A stretch of DNA of 64,000 nucleotides from Pontibacter sp. G13 (GTDB lineage Bacteria > Bacteroidota > Bacteroidia > J057), in NCBI RefSeq assembly GCF_031851795.1, contig NZ_CP134696.1, positions 434,001 to 498,000 of the forward strand, read 5' to 3'. This document shows positions 16,144-25,672 of the stretch, piece by piece; within the stretch, counting starts at the first letter, position 1; the number at the start of each line of letters is the position of its first letter. The notes below the pieces were generated by a model. That model searched no databases. It saw only the letters and a program-made list of their open reading frames with translations, and had not been told where the DNA came from. The position numbers were made by a program, and so were the translations under genes.

Positions 16144-18708
16144 ATGCGCCCCATTCTCTTCTATATACTTTTCCTGATTCCTTGCTTGGCTCGGAGTCAA
16201 TGGTCGGATGACTTTTCGGATGGAAATCTTCACCAAAACCCACCTTGGAGGGGAGATACCGCTTTTTTCCACGTCAATCCCTCCCTACAACTACAAAGTC
16301 AAGGCAGGCCGGAAACCGAATCATTGCTGATTTACACGCCGTTGGATATGCGAACCAACATGCATTGGAGCGGCCAGATCCAAACAGATTTTTCCGCCAG
16401 TGCCAGCAACCAGATTCGCATTCACCTTTGGATGGATCATCCCGACCCCGATTCAGCACTATTCGACCTATGGCTTGAGCTCGGAGAATCTGGAAGCGAA
16501 GACGCGCCTAAATTGAACGTCCGTTCGGAAAATCAAATTTCCAGCCTTCTACAAGGAGCCATTAGCTCGGCAGCTGATCCCTTGGACTTGGGGTATCAGG
16601 TGATTTGGGATTCGACTGGCTTGCTGCGAATGGGATTGTTGCATGCAGATTCGAGCGAATGGGCCTGGCATGCGCAATCGGGGTATGCATTTCCGACCGG
16701 GCTAGGGGTATTTGCCATTGAATTTCGGCATACCGCTTCTCGTGCCAATGGGTTGACGATCGATGATCTAGCAGCAGGTTCTCCGATTCAGGACACCCTT
16801 CCTCCTGCGATTAGGGAGATCATTCCGCTAGATTCCCATCAATTGGAACTGGTCTTTGACGAATGGATCATGGCGCCCCAAACGCTCTCCATCAACCGAT
16901 CTAGCGATGGACAGGCAGCTGAATGGATTCACCCCCTCCCTGATCACTTGGTAGCCACTTGGCCTACTGGATTCACCGTTGGGGCAATGGACACCCTGAC
17001 CCTGGAGGGAATTTTGGATAGCTCTGAAAATGATGCTTCGATCGCTTTTCCCTTTCAATGGGAATGGGCAATTCGCGCTCAACCGGGCATGGTCAATCTT
17101 CGGGAAATCCTGCCCGATCCCATTCCGAGTCGTGGCCTACCTGCATTTGAGTTCATCGAAATCGGCAATGAGACTCATCATTGGATCGATCTCACTGGAA
17201 TATCCGTCACGATTGGCAGCCGAACTGCCGACCTCGCTCCTACTCTGCTAGCTCCTCACCATGTGATGGTATTGTGTCCCTTGGAAGCTGTATCTGAATT
17301 TGACGGAAGGGAACAGGTCATGGGATTGGCAGAATGGCCTTCACTGACCAATTCCGGCGCAACCATTTCACTGAAAGATGCTCACGGAGAATTGCTGGAC
17401 CGCTTGAGCTATGATTCAGAATGGTTCGATGGGGAGGAAATGGACGGCAGGAGCCTTGAACGTGTGTATGCTTCCCTTCCCGGTTGTCAAGGCTCAGATC
17501 ACTGGATGGTCAGCGAAGAATTTCAAGGAGGCTCGCCGGGAGAATTGGGCGCTTATTTGGGTACGAATATGCGCGGTCAAGATCCGCAAATCGAAGCGCT
17601 GCTCATCCCCAGTCCTCAACAAATTGACATCCAGTGGACCCAACCTGTTTTAGCCAGTGACCAGTCTGCGAATTGGGCGATTTTTCCAAATGAGCCTGCT
17701 CCCCAATCCGTCTCATGGAGTTCTGATCTAAAGAATTATTCCCTTAGGCTAGAAAGTCCATTGGAATCCCATCATTGGTACACCCTTGAATTGGATAGCC
17801 TACAAACCTGCGAGGGAGCCTTTCTTGCTTTGTCAACCTCACTTGCGATTCCCAAAACGCCCGTGCAGGGGGAGGTCTGGATCAATGAATTGCTATTTGA
17901 TCCGGTATCGGGTGGTGCAGATTTCGTGGAGCTCCAAACGACCGCTGAGTGGCCGCTGGATGGAGGGGCATTGTACGTTGCAGGAATCGATTCCAACGAC
18001 CTTCCGGTCAGGCTGCTTCCAGATGGATATCTACTCATGCCACATGCCTACCCCTGTTTTTCAGAGGACGCGGCTCACATTCGAAGGCAGTATCTTCCTC
18101 CGGGGAATTCTTCGATCATCGAGGTACCAAACCTCCCCCCTTTCCCAGATGATGCAGGCATTTGTCAGTTACTCAATTCCTCGGGTATCGTATTGGATTC
18201 GATGAGCTACGAAGCGGACCAGCACCTAGCCGTGATTCACGATTCGGAGGGGGTTGCCCTGGAACGAATTTCCGTTTCCATCCCCAGTTCACACACAGAC
18301 AATTGGCACAGCGCAGCTTCGACCCATCATTTTGGGACACCGGGATATGAAAACTCCCAGCAATTTCGGCAGCCTGTCATTCGCCAGAAATTGACTGTCG
18401 CTCCCAAGATTTTCACGCCCGATGGAGACGGTGTGGATGATTGGGTGTCGATCTCTTTGGCTGATGCATCTCATGGTCATTGGGCCAGAGTTCGAATCTT
18501 CGATCTAGGAGGAAGGGTTATTCGAAGGATTTCGGAGGGAGATTTGCTGGGTCCAGATGGCATTACCTATCTGTGGAATGGCCGAGACGATCGCGGAAGA
18601 TTAGTGACCATGGGACCGTATGTGGTTCTGTGGGAAGCCATGAATGTCCACACGGGTGGCCGTCGTCAGTATCGCGGAATGTGTATTTTGGGTAAGGACA
18701 TGCGTTAG
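16144..18708 (+). CDS. Secreted lamin-tail-domain protein with FlgD/gliding-type C-terminus
   Basis: 854 residues. Signal peptide MRPILFYILFLIPCLARSQ. Residues ~20-220 are a concanavalin-like beta region. Two lamin-tail-like domains follow, near residues 315-430 (VNLREILPDPIPSRGLPAFEF, then IEIGNETHHWIDLTGISV) and 575-720 (GEVWINELLFDPVSGGADF). The C-terminal ~100 residues start FTPDGDGVDDWVSI and include IFDLGGRVIRR and YLWNGRDDRGRL, a FlgD-Ig/CHU_C-like domain that can serve as a T9SS type B sorting signal. It is probably exported and surface-bound; function unknown. Divergent from rlmD with a 167-bp shared promoter region. Confidence 0.85.
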   Translation: MRPILFYILFLIPCLARSQWSDDFSDGNLHQNPPWRGDTAFFHVNPSLQLQSQGRPETESLLIYTPLDMRTNMHWSGQIQTDFSASASNQIRIHLWMDHPDPDSALFDLWLELGESGSEDAPKLNVRSENQISSLLQGAISSAADPLDLGYQVIWDSTGLLRMGLLHADSSEWAWHAQSGYAFPTGLGVFAIEFRHTASRANGLTIDDLAAGSPIQDTLPPAIREIIPLDSHQLELVFDEWIMAPQTLSINRSSDGQAAEWIHPLPDHLVATWPTGFTVGAMDTLTLEGILDSSENDASIAFPFQWEWAIRAQPGMVNLREILPDPIPSRGLPAFEFIEIGNETHHWIDLTGISVTIGSRTADLAPTLLAPHHVMVLCPLEAVSEFDGREQVMGLAEWPSLTNSGATISLKDAHGELLDRLSYDSEWFDGEEMDGRSLERVYASLPGCQGSDHWMVSEEFQGGSPGELGAYLGTNMRGQDPQIEALLIPSPQQIDIQWTQPVLASDQSANWAIFPNEPAPQSVSWSSDLKNYSLRLESPLESHHWYTLELDSLQTCEGAFLALSTSLAIPKTPVQGEVWINELLFDPVSGGADFVELQTTAEWPLDGGALYVAGIDSNDLPVRLLPDGYLLMPHAYPCFSEDAAHIRRQYLPPGNSSIIEVPNLPPFPDDAGICQLLNSSGIVLDSMSYEADQHLAVIHDSEGVALERISVSIPSSHTDNWHSAASTHHFGTPGYENSQQFRQPVIRQKLTVAPKIFTPDGDGVDDWVSISLADASHGHWARVRIFDLGGRVIRRISEGDLLGPDGITYLWNGRDDRGRLVTMGPYVVLWEAMNVHTGGRRQYRGMCILGKDMR

Positions 18709-18759
18709 CCCTTCTCAGAAATATCCATAGGTACTCTTGAGCGAGATCTACGACTCAAG

Positions 18760-18797
18760 GAAAAAGGTCCCGACAGAGTACTACTCCATCAGGACCT
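18760..18797 (-). terminator. Terminator after the DUF350 gene
   Basis: AGGTCC (18765-18770) plus GA pairs with TC and GGACCT (18792-18797). On the minus strand a run of T follows (TTTTTCC). It lies between convergent genes, so it may serve both. Confidence 0.6.
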
Positions 18798-18822
18798 ATC
18801 GATGATTTTTTCGAGAATTATC

Positions 18823-19680
18823 TTATAGCATGGCGTAGAGCACGCATGAGAAGCTGATGGAAACGACCATTTCCAGCAATCCCGCCCCTAAGTTCTGATC
18901 GTTGGCAATCTCAGTATGGAGGTCGGATTTGCGGAGAATCAGTTTGTCGAATACCAATCTAGTAACCGCCAAGAACACGAATACGATCAACACATCCAGT
19001 CCGAATTCCGTCAAGTCCGTCGACCAATCCACAAAGTCACCAGACACTGCACGATTCAGGATGATTCCGATGGAAATCAATCCACCTGCAAATCCCAATC
19101 CTGCGGCCGTGTTGTCTCGCTCAATCTCGTCATGCACAGAATATGGGCTGAGTTTCACATACAACCATGCAAAGGCAATCAGGCAAACTTGACCCAAAGC
19201 ATAGAATACCAATGCGGACCACCATGCACCTTCTCCGGACATGGAACCACCGATGACCAATGCAGAGGCGACATACACAGCACCCTCCACGACACCAGTT
19301 CCGGGGTTTTGGTCTTTGACGATCTCTTTATCCACGGAAAATTTGTAGAGGATTGCCTTGGCATTGATCCAGCGGGAAAGTTGAAGCAGCAAAATTCCGG
19401 CAATGGAATACAGGACATCCAACATCCACTCAGTGGCAAACTCGCCCGTGGCACTTGTAGTACCCGCAGCAGCACCCAAAAAGATGATGGTGATCGCCAG
19501 GAAGTATCCAGCGGCACTCACCGATACAGCGACATTGTCGTAATGGGTCAGTTGCTGGTCCAGGTCATAGCTGGAAAACTTGTCCTTCAGGAACTTACTG
19601 AAAAAGAAAAGCCCCACATAGGTGAACAGGTATGCAGCGTTTTCCAGAAATGGGGTGGACTGGAATGATAGGATGTCCAT
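18823..19680 (-). CDS. DUF350 (UPF0719) duplicated membrane protein
   Basis: 285 residues with about eight membrane helices arranged as two similar halves. Each half begins with a short motif before a glycine/alanine-rich helix: NVAVSVSAAGYFLAITIIFLG near residue 49 and NTAAGLGFAGGLISIGIIL near residue 190. Helices with D-x-N-x-G-x-G phrases (DQNPGTGVVEGAVYVAS, DQNLGAGLLEMVVSIS) close each half. This duplicated DUF350 arrangement is seen in inner-membrane proteins of unknown function, often near polyamine- or ATP-grasp-related genes; no such partner is present here. Single gene, convergent with the lamin-tail gene. Confidence 0.85.
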   Translation of the reverse strand: MDILSFQSTPFLENAAYLFTYVGLFFFSKFLKDKFSSYDLDQQLTHYDNVAVSVSAAGYFLAITIIFLGAAAGTTSATGEFATEWMLDVLYSIAGILLLQLSRWINAKAILYKFSVDKEIVKDQNPGTGVVEGAVYVASALVIGGSMSGEGAWWSALVFYALGQVCLIAFAWLYVKLSPYSVHDEIERDNTAAGLGFAGGLISIGIILNRAVSGDFVDWSTDLTEFGLDVLIVFVFLAVTRLVFDKLILRKSDLHTEIANDQNLGAGLLEMVVSISFSCVLYAML

Positions 19681-19818
19681 GGTATTGGGTCTTAGCAGTC
19701 AAAACTTATCGCTGCAAATATGCGAAATTTGGGCAGAATGGAAAATTTCGATCTCCCCATAAGCAAAATACCAGCCCGCGATCGAAACGGACTGGCACTT
19801 GGTAATTACGTAGGTAGA

Positions 19819-20832
19819 CTAAATTCGTATTCCGGCGGTGAATCCGGGATAAACGGTCACCTGGGTTCTGCGGTGTAATTCGTCTAGAAAAAATTGTTCG
19901 GGATTGGGTTGGATCAAGGCACTGGAGCCATTCAGCAGATCGTCGATCAGGACATTGACCGAACCTCCGCCATATAGTTCCCAGCCATCAAAACATAGCG
20001 TAAGGCCTCCATTCAGTCGATTGAGCATCAAGATATGCTCACTCCACCTACTGCCTTCCTGCACCGAATAGGCAATCGCTTCCACATGGGCTTTCCACCT
20101 TCTTTTGAGGGGGATCAAGGTACCAATTCCATACCCGGGCGCCCAAGCATATTCCCCTTCACGCCAAGTCGTGGCAATGGCCAAGATGTTGTAGAATCGT
20201 TCGGTTCCCATCTTGAAGGCCAGCATACCACGGAAAGATTCGGAGGTACCGATTTCCCAGCGGCGATACCCCTCCTCGACCCAGCTGATCAAGCCGATGG
20301 AAGCGCCTCTGTCGACTGACTTGGCATAGTTAAATAGGCCGAGCTGTAATCCACGGACTCTCCGCGCGACATTGACCACGCCGGCCATCTGAATCCCGTC
20401 GACATCTCCAAAATTAAGGTTGGCAACTCCCGACATCTGCATCCCCCGAAAACGGCCTCGTTGTACATTGGCCACACCCGCCATTTGGATGCCATTGGAA
20501 GAATTGCCGACGGCGTTGAGCACTCCGGCCATCTGGATACCGGTCACTCCATCGCCCACGACGTTGACGACTCCGGCAAATTGCATCCCGTAGACATCAT
20601 GCCGTACGACATTGGCCACGCCTCCAAACTCCATTCCACGGACCCCACCATGATATCCGGCAATCGCGTTGAAGGACATGGCGTGGGCATACTGACCAGC
20701 ATGGAATCCACTGGTTCCCAAGGGATAGAAAAAACTGATCTGAATCGGGCGAGTGGGCAGGTGATGTTGCCCAAAGAGCGGCGAAAAGCCAACCGTCCAC
20801 GCCACGAGGATGACAAGGTAAAGGGATTTCAT
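19819..20832 (-). CDS. LA_2272-family surface repeat protein
   Basis: 337 residues with a signal peptide ending near LFGQ. Residues ~55-180 are about eight tandem ~18-residue repeats built on GxQ(M/F)AGVxNV (GMQFAGVVNVVGDGVTGIQM, GIQMAGVANVQRGRFRG, GLQLGLFNYAKSVDRG). This beta-solenoid-like pattern defines the LA_2272 surface repeat family, known from Leptospira and Bacteroidota. The C-terminal ~150 residues alternate like an outer-membrane barrel and end in GFTAGIRI. Likely surface-exposed; function unknown. Confidence 0.85.
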   Translation of the reverse strand: MKSLYLVILVAWTVGFSPLFGQHHLPTRPIQISFFYPLGTSGFHAGQYAHAMSFNAIAGYHGGVRGMEFGGVANVVRHDVYGMQFAGVVNVVGDGVTGIQMAGVLNAVGNSSNGIQMAGVANVQRGRFRGMQMSGVANLNFGDVDGIQMAGVVNVARRVRGLQLGLFNYAKSVDRGASIGLISWVEEGYRRWEIGTSESFRGMLAFKMGTERFYNILAIATTWREGEYAWAPGYGIGTLIPLKRRWKAHVEAIAYSVQEGSRWSEHILMLNRLNGGLTLCFDGWELYGGGSVNVLIDDLLNGSSALIQPNPEQFFLDELHRRTQVTVYPGFTAGIRI

Positions 20833-20970
20833 GAGGTAAGTCTAGCGAAAGGTGAGAGGAAGGATCAGATACAGACAGTTGAAGCTATCGGTATGACAAC
20901 CTAGGAATTTTCGAGGTTGCATCCCTTTCGAATACATGTGGGAATCTTGCAAAATCTAACGGTGATCACA

Positions 20971-21136
20971 GGTGCGGCTGGCTTGCAGGGGCGTGAAGTC
21001 TCTGGCGGGTGAGGCGTAGCCGAAGTCCCGGAGCCAGAAGCGGAGGGACCGAGCGACCAGCGAGCCCAGAAGAGACTGACCCAGCGACAAGAATCTCTGG
21101 ATGAAATGGCTACCAAGCACGCTGGGGCACGCCCAA
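20971..21136 (+). repeat. Copy 1 of a dispersed GC-rich repeat
   Basis: Non-coding element sharing blocks with 29398-29589 (inverted) and 37450-37660: GTGCGGCTGGCT, GGCGTGAAGT, GAAGTCCCGG, AGCGGAGGGACCGAGCG, GACCCAGCG and the end block GGGGCACGCCCAA. The order of blocks is the same in all copies. Confidence 0.65.
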
Positions 21137-21249
21137 ATCATCCCTCACCCATGACGAGGATCCCTCAAAAAATGGAAGTAGGATCTCAGGAGGCACCGGT
21201 ACGAAAAAGTATTGGGCCCACAAGAGGCCCCACAACCATGAATCGAGTT

Positions 21250-21290
21250 CTGATAAAATGATAGAGGGGCCATAAAAGCCCCCCTTATCA
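21250..21290 (-). terminator. Terminator after smpB
   Basis: TGATA (21259-21263) and GGGGC (21266-21270) pair with GCCCC and TATCA (to 21290), around a loop of about seven A/T bases. On the minus strand it is followed by TTTTATC. It starts directly at the smpB stop. Confidence 0.7.
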
Positions 21291-21752
21291 TCAATAATCT
21301 TTCATTTGGCGATCGATCTCGCGTTTGGTGTCTTTGGCTTTGAGGTCGTCTCGTTTGTCATGGACCTTTTTGCCTTTGGCGAGTCCAAGGTCGAGCTTGG
21401 CCAGATTTCGGTCATTGAAGTAGATCTTGAGCGGGACGAGGGTGTAGCCTTTCTGTTCGAGGCCTTTGCGGATTTTCTCGATCTCACGCTTTTTCATGAG
21501 GAGTTTGCGGAGGCGCGCAGGCTCGTGGTTGTTGTAGCTGCCTTTGTCATATTCGGAGATGTTCATGTTTTTGATGAATGCCTCTCCCTTTTCGACATAG
21601 CAGTATGCCTCCTGCAAGCTGGCGTTTCCTGCCCGCAGCGATTTCACTTCGGTACCCGTCAAGACCAGTCCCGCAGTGAAGGTGTCTTCAATGTGGTATT
21701 CGTGTCGTGCTTTCCGATTTGAGATAACGGTTGTGTTCCTTCCTTTTTCCAT
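21291..21752 (-). CDS. smpB: SsrA-binding protein SmpB
   Basis: 153 residues, the normal length. Hallmarks: NRKARHEYHIEDTFTAGLVL, TGTEVKSLRAGNASL, SEYDKGSYNNHEPARLRKLL and the basic C-terminal tail (LAKGKKVHDKRDDLKAKDTK). It binds tmRNA and brings it to stalled ribosomes for trans-translation. The start ATG 21752 lies one base after the stop of the hotdog-thioesterase gene, so the two are cotranscribed. No tmRNA gene was seen nearby. Confidence 0.97.
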   Translation of the reverse strand: MEKGRNTTVISNRKARHEYHIEDTFTAGLVLTGTEVKSLRAGNASLQEAYCYVEKGEAFIKNMNISEYDKGSYNNHEPARLRKLLMKKREIEKIRKGLEQKGYTLVPLKIYFNDRNLAKLDLGLAKGKKVHDKRDDLKAKDTKREIDRQMKDY

Positions 21753-21753
21753 T

Positions 21754-22158
21754 TCAGCCCATTTGACTTTTCAGCTCCGCAATATACGTATCGAATCGTT
21801 CCTTGATCACGATTTTTTGAACTTGGGTTCCCTTTGCGACCAATCTGTCTCGAACTTTGGCTTCCCAGCTACAGGTAATCGTCCGCTTGACAATCGACTC
21901 GATGGTGGCGGTGATCAGGACTTCACTCCCCAAGACCGCCGGAGAAACGTGCTCGATGGTCAGTGCCGCGCCTACGCCCTCTTCTCCGGGCTCCTTCATA
22001 TCGAGTACAAAAAGCCGGCATGCCCACTCCGCATCCTTGCCCAAGGCGAAGGTACTGTAGACCGGATGGACCAATCCTGCATCGAATCTGGCGAGTTTTT
22101 CATCGGTCACTGCCACTTTCAAATGCTTTTGGTCACCTTTTTCAAATAAATTTTTCAT
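21754..22158 (-). CDS. Hotdog-fold thioesterase (FlK-like)
   Basis: 134 residues with the single hotdog layout: HPVYSTFALGKDAEWACRL near residue 31, a central helix, then GVGAALTIEHVSPAVLGSEV and VLITATIESIVKRTITCSW. The set Thr, Glu and His (YST, AEW, EHVSP) matches fluoroacetyl-CoA-thioesterase-like proteins. The physiological substrate is probably an acyl-CoA; it cannot be named. It lies immediately upstream of smpB (1 nt) in an operon, an association that looks positional rather than functional. Confidence 0.8.
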   Translation of the reverse strand: MKNLFEKGDQKHLKVAVTDEKLARFDAGLVHPVYSTFALGKDAEWACRLFVLDMKEPGEEGVGAALTIEHVSPAVLGSEVLITATIESIVKRTITCSWEAKVRDRLVAKGTQVQKIVIKERFDTYIAELKSQMG

Positions 22159-22289
22159 CGGTTTCGGTTACCGCAACATTAACAAAAATTCATAAGTACC
22201 CCAATTTCGTTGATTTGTCTAGGATTATCGTGATTTGGCAGAACAATCCCCACGATTGGGGAACAAAGGTATTACAGACCCGTTACGCA

Positions 22290-22317
22290 GGAAACTTTGG
22301 AATTACCCAAAGTTTCC
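22290..22317. promoter_or_regulatory. Perfect 11-6-11 palindrome, candidate TetR operator
   Basis: GGAAACTTTGG (22290-22300) and its exact complement CCAAAGTTTCC (22307-22317) flank AATTAC. It lies 60 bp upstream of the TetR-family start, between divergent transcription units, so it cannot be a terminator for either. It fits autoregulation of the efflux operon. Confidence 0.6.
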
Positions 22318-22376
22318 ATAGGTTTGCCGCCGAGTTAAGATAATGGTGAGAAGCACCTATTGTACCGCTTTTATTT

Positions 22377-23033
22377 ATGTCAAATATTCCCCCATATCAA
22401 CAACCAGAGTCCTCTGAATCCATTCCGGTCAAGCAACGCATCTTGGAGTATGCGGCCAGCTTGTTTATGCGGTTTGGGGTTCGGCGGGTGACGATGGACG
22501 ATATTGCCAAGGATCTGGGGATTTCCAAGAAGACCATATACCAGTATTTCAAGAACAAGGCCGCCATTTTGACGGAAGCATCGATGGCTCACTTCGCAGA
22601 GCAGCGGACCCAATGTTCCTTGATTACCGATGCCTCTAGCAACTCGATTGAGGAGTTGGTGAAAATTTTCCGGTGGTCCTTGAAGACCATTACCCGGATT
22701 CCGGTAGGGGTCATCTATGACCTTCGAAAGTATCACCCAGAAGTCTGGGGATTGCTCAACGATTTCAAGTTCCACTTCGTCAACGGTGCCCTGATCAAGG
22801 CATTGACGAAAGGACAGGAAGATGGATTGATCCGAGCGGAATTAAATCCACAGATCTTGGCAAAATTGCGAATTGGTCAGATAGACACGAGTCTGGACGC
22901 ACACTTGTTTCCCGACGACGTCTATGATCAAATCGAAGTACAAACGCACATGTTCGAGGTATTTATCCGCGGCATTGTGACCGAGAAAGGCTTAACACTT
23001 TTTGAAGAATACATGCAGGAGCAAGATGCTTAG
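22377..23033 (+). CDS. TetR/AcrR-family regulator of the efflux operon
   Basis: 218 residues. The N-terminal helix-turn-helix is standard: KQRILEYAASLFMRFGVRRV, then TMDDIAKDLGISKKTIYQYF (residues ~20-58). The rest is an all-helical ligand domain that shows no family-specific motif. It is the first gene of an operon with TolC, adaptor and RND pump genes (47, 28 and 26 bp gaps), the usual place for the repressor that senses pump substrates. A perfect palindrome at 22290-22317 is the candidate binding site. Confidence 0.92.
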   Translation: MSNIPPYQQPESSESIPVKQRILEYAASLFMRFGVRRVTMDDIAKDLGISKKTIYQYFKNKAAILTEASMAHFAEQRTQCSLITDASSNSIEELVKIFRWSLKTITRIPVGVIYDLRKYHPEVWGLLNDFKFHFVNGALIKALTKGQEDGLIRAELNPQILAKLRIGQIDTSLDAHLFPDDVYDQIEVQTHMFEVFIRGIVTEKGLTLFEEYMQEQDA

Positions 23034-23080
23034 CCCTGCCTATTACTCGCATTGGATTGCAAGTATTACCGATTCAACAC

Positions 23081-24457
23081 ATGCTAATGTTCAACATAGG
23101 ACGATCGTTGCGGCTGGCGGTGATCCTCATTGTGGGAATAACCGCATCCGTCGGGGCCAGGGCCCAGGACGTGATGCAGTTCTCGCTGGAGGAGGCCATT
23201 CAGTACGCCCTTAGTAACAATTATGAACTCAAGAGCACGCGCTTCGAGGAGTACAAAGCTCGTGCGCAGGCCAATGAGATCCTCTCCGCGGGATATCCGC
23301 AGATCAACGCCAAGGGGGACATGACCTACTATGTCAAGATCCCGACAAGCTTGATTCCTGCTGCTGCATTCGGAGGAACGGCCGAAGATCCACCGATTGA
23401 GGTACAATTTGGCCAGCCGTGGAACATCACGGGTGGATTCGAAGCTAGCCAGTTGATTTTCGATGGCACGTTCTTCATTGGGATCAAAGGATCACGCGTT
23501 TTCGTGGAATTGTCAGAGCTTGAAACCAATCGCTCTGAGGAAGATGCAGCGCTGACAGTCAGCAAGGCCTACCTGCAAGTGTTGATCACGCAGGAAAACC
23601 TCAAGTTGCTGGACGCCAACATCGAGCGCCTTCAGAAGTTGTATGCGGAGACTACTGCACTCAACGAGGCGGGTTTTGCGGAGAAAATTGACGTGGATCG
23701 CCTCAAGATCAACTTGACCAACTTGGAATTGGAGCGTGCCAATGGTGCTCGTCTGGCCCAGACCTCTCTGGACCTGCTCAAGTTCCAGATGGGGATTGAT
23801 ATCCATCAGGCCGTGTTGCTGACTGAATCACTGGAAGACTATGCAGCCATTCCGGACAATTTGGTTGAGGTTCCCTATGTTGATCCAACCACGAGAATCG
23901 AATACTCGGTACTTGAGACCAATCGCAAGCTTCAACTGATCAACAAAAAGCGCTTTCAGGCTGGATACTGGCCAACGATTTACGGGTTTGGCGCTTACCA
24001 GTGGAACGCACAGCGTAATGAATTCAACTTTTTTGATGGCAAACAGCCCTGGTTTCCTGTCGGTACTGTGGGGTTGAATGTAAGCATCCCGATCTTCGAT
24101 GGTTTCCGCAAGAAGTCTCAGGTGGATCAAGTGCGATACACCCTCAACCAGATCGACACCCAGATGGAAATGCTGGAGCAATCCATCCAGTTGGAAGTCA
24201 AGAATACGCACGCCAACATGATCGTCGCCTACAACAATCTCCAATCCCTCAAGCGAAATCGCGATCTCGCTCAGGAGGTGTTCGATGTAGCTGACACAAA
24301 ATATAAGGAAGGTGTGGGTTCCAGTTTGGAACTCAACGATGCAGAGAGTGCCCTGAAGGAAGCGGACACCAATTACCTCCGGGCTCAATTTGAGTATTTG
24401 CTTTCACGCCTAGAACTCTCTAAAGCTCGTGGTGAATTTGCACGCTATCACCGTTAA
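23081..24457 (+). CDS. TolC-family outer-membrane efflux protein
   Basis: 458 residues from ATG 23081 (a second ATG is at 23087, a TTG at 23057). Signal peptide ends near GARAQ. The start of the mature protein, FSLEEAIQYALSNNYELKS, is the TolC/OEP signature. Two repeated helical OEP halves follow, with IDVDRLKINLTNLELERANG in the first and YKEGVGSSLELNDAESALKE in the second; the beta-barrel portions lie between (FGAYQWNAQRNEF). It forms the trimeric outer-membrane channel for the adaptor and RND pump encoded next. Confidence 0.93.
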   Translation: MLMFNIGRSLRLAVILIVGITASVGARAQDVMQFSLEEAIQYALSNNYELKSTRFEEYKARAQANEILSAGYPQINAKGDMTYYVKIPTSLIPAAAFGGTAEDPPIEVQFGQPWNITGGFEASQLIFDGTFFIGIKGSRVFVELSELETNRSEEDAALTVSKAYLQVLITQENLKLLDANIERLQKLYAETTALNEAGFAEKIDVDRLKINLTNLELERANGARLAQTSLDLLKFQMGIDIHQAVLLTESLEDYAAIPDNLVEVPYVDPTTRIEYSVLETNRKLQLINKKRFQAGYWPTIYGFGAYQWNAQRNEFNFFDGKQPWFPVGTVGLNVSIPIFDGFRKKSQVDQVRYTLNQIDTQMEMLEQSIQLEVKNTHANMIVAYNNLQSLKRNRDLAQEVFDVADTKYKEGVGSSLELNDAESALKEADTNYLRAQFEYLLSRLELSKARGEFARYHR

Positions 24458-24485
24458 TTCCGACAACACCAAAGACAGAACCCTC

Positions 24486-25646
24486 ATGTTCAAGATAAAA
24501 TATACCCTTCCCATGGTAGCCCTAGCTGCCATTTTGGTTGCCTGCGGTGGCCAAGAACCCAAGAGCCTCGACCAGAAGAAGGCGGCGCTCCAAGCAAAAA
24601 AATCTCAGTTGATCGCCCTCAATGCAGAGATCAACAAGCTTCAGGCTGAAATCATCGAGATGGACCCAGAAGCGAAAATGGAAGCCCGCAAGGCTCCTGT
24701 TTCCGTGATGGAAGTGAAAGCGGAAGATTTCCAGCACTACGTGGACGTACAAGGCCGTGTAGAAGCTGATCAGGCAATCACCGTTTCCCCACAAACTTCT
24801 GGACGAATCACCAAGATCTTTGTCAAGGAAGGTCAAAACGTGAGAAAAGGTCAAGTCCTCGCTCAATTGGATGACGCGATCATGCAGGCGTCCATGGCCG
24901 AGTTGGAGACTTCTTTGGAGCTTGCCACCATCATGTTTGACAAGCAGCAACGCCTCTGGGATCAGGAGATCGGTACCGAGGTGCAGTATCTTCAAGCCAA
25001 GAACCAGAAGGAGGCACTTGAGCGCAAGCTCGGCACGCTTCAGGAGCAATTGGCCCTCAACAAGATCACTTCCCCCATCAATGGAACTGTGGACGTAATC
25101 ACCCCAAAATTGGGCGAATTGGTCTCTCCGGGCATGCCAGCCTTCAACATCGTCAATATCTCCAAACTGTCCCTCAAGGCAGATTTGTCGGAATCCTACG
25201 TGGCCTACATCAAAAAAGGCGACAAGGTGAAGGTTGACTTCCCAAACTTGAATACGACCCTCGACGCCAAGGTATCCGTGGTGGGATTATCCATCAACCC
25301 CATCTCCCGCACCTTCAAGGTTGAGGTAGCACTTCCATACAACAAATTGGTGAAGCCCAATATGTACGGCCGCCTCGCCATCAACGACCGGACCTTTGAA
25401 AATGCCTTGGCTGTGCCTTCCAATTTGGTACAGACTTCCGAGGTAGGACCATTCGTGTACGTCGCTGAAAAGGAATCCGACAAGTGGTTTGCGCGCCGCG
25501 TGAGCATCGAAACCGGATTGAGCTACGGAGGCATGGTGCAAGTAACCGAAGGACTCCAAGATGGTTCTAAACTGATCACGGCTGGATACAAGGATCTGTC
25601 TGACGGACAGGAAGTATCCTTCTCTACAGAATTGGCAGGTAACTAA
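24486..25646 (+). CDS. RND efflux periplasmic adaptor lipoprotein
   Basis: 386 residues from ATG 24486. Longer in-frame starts lie inside the TolC gene. Signal sequence with lipobox LVAC (ILVACGGQEP), so it is lipid-anchored. A coiled-coil stretch follows (QLIALNAEINKLQAEI). Then come the lipoyl-like halves (VDVQGRVEADQAITVSPQTS and ITSPINGTVDVITPKLGE) flanking a helical hairpin, and beta-barrel and membrane-proximal domains (FVYVAEKESDKWFARRVS). It bridges the RND pump and TolC in the periplasm. Confidence 0.93.
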   Translation: MFKIKYTLPMVALAAILVACGGQEPKSLDQKKAALQAKKSQLIALNAEINKLQAEIIEMDPEAKMEARKAPVSVMEVKAEDFQHYVDVQGRVEADQAITVSPQTSGRITKIFVKEGQNVRKGQVLAQLDDAIMQASMAELETSLELATIMFDKQQRLWDQEIGTEVQYLQAKNQKEALERKLGTLQEQLALNKITSPINGTVDVITPKLGELVSPGMPAFNIVNISKLSLKADLSESYVAYIKKGDKVKVDFPNLNTTLDAKVSVVGLSINPISRTFKVEVALPYNKLVKPNMYGRLAINDRTFENALAVPSNLVQTSEVGPFVYVAEKESDKWFARRVSIETGLSYGGMVQVTEGLQDGSKLITAGYKDLSDGQEVSFSTELAGN

Positions 25647-25672
25647 TGTAGGACCCAACCCACATCTTTGAG

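Noticed and set aside
20833-21290. tmRNA or tRNA gene next to smpB
   Set aside because: No tRNA-like acceptor/T-arm sequence or tag frame was found; the region is a dispersed repeat and a terminator.
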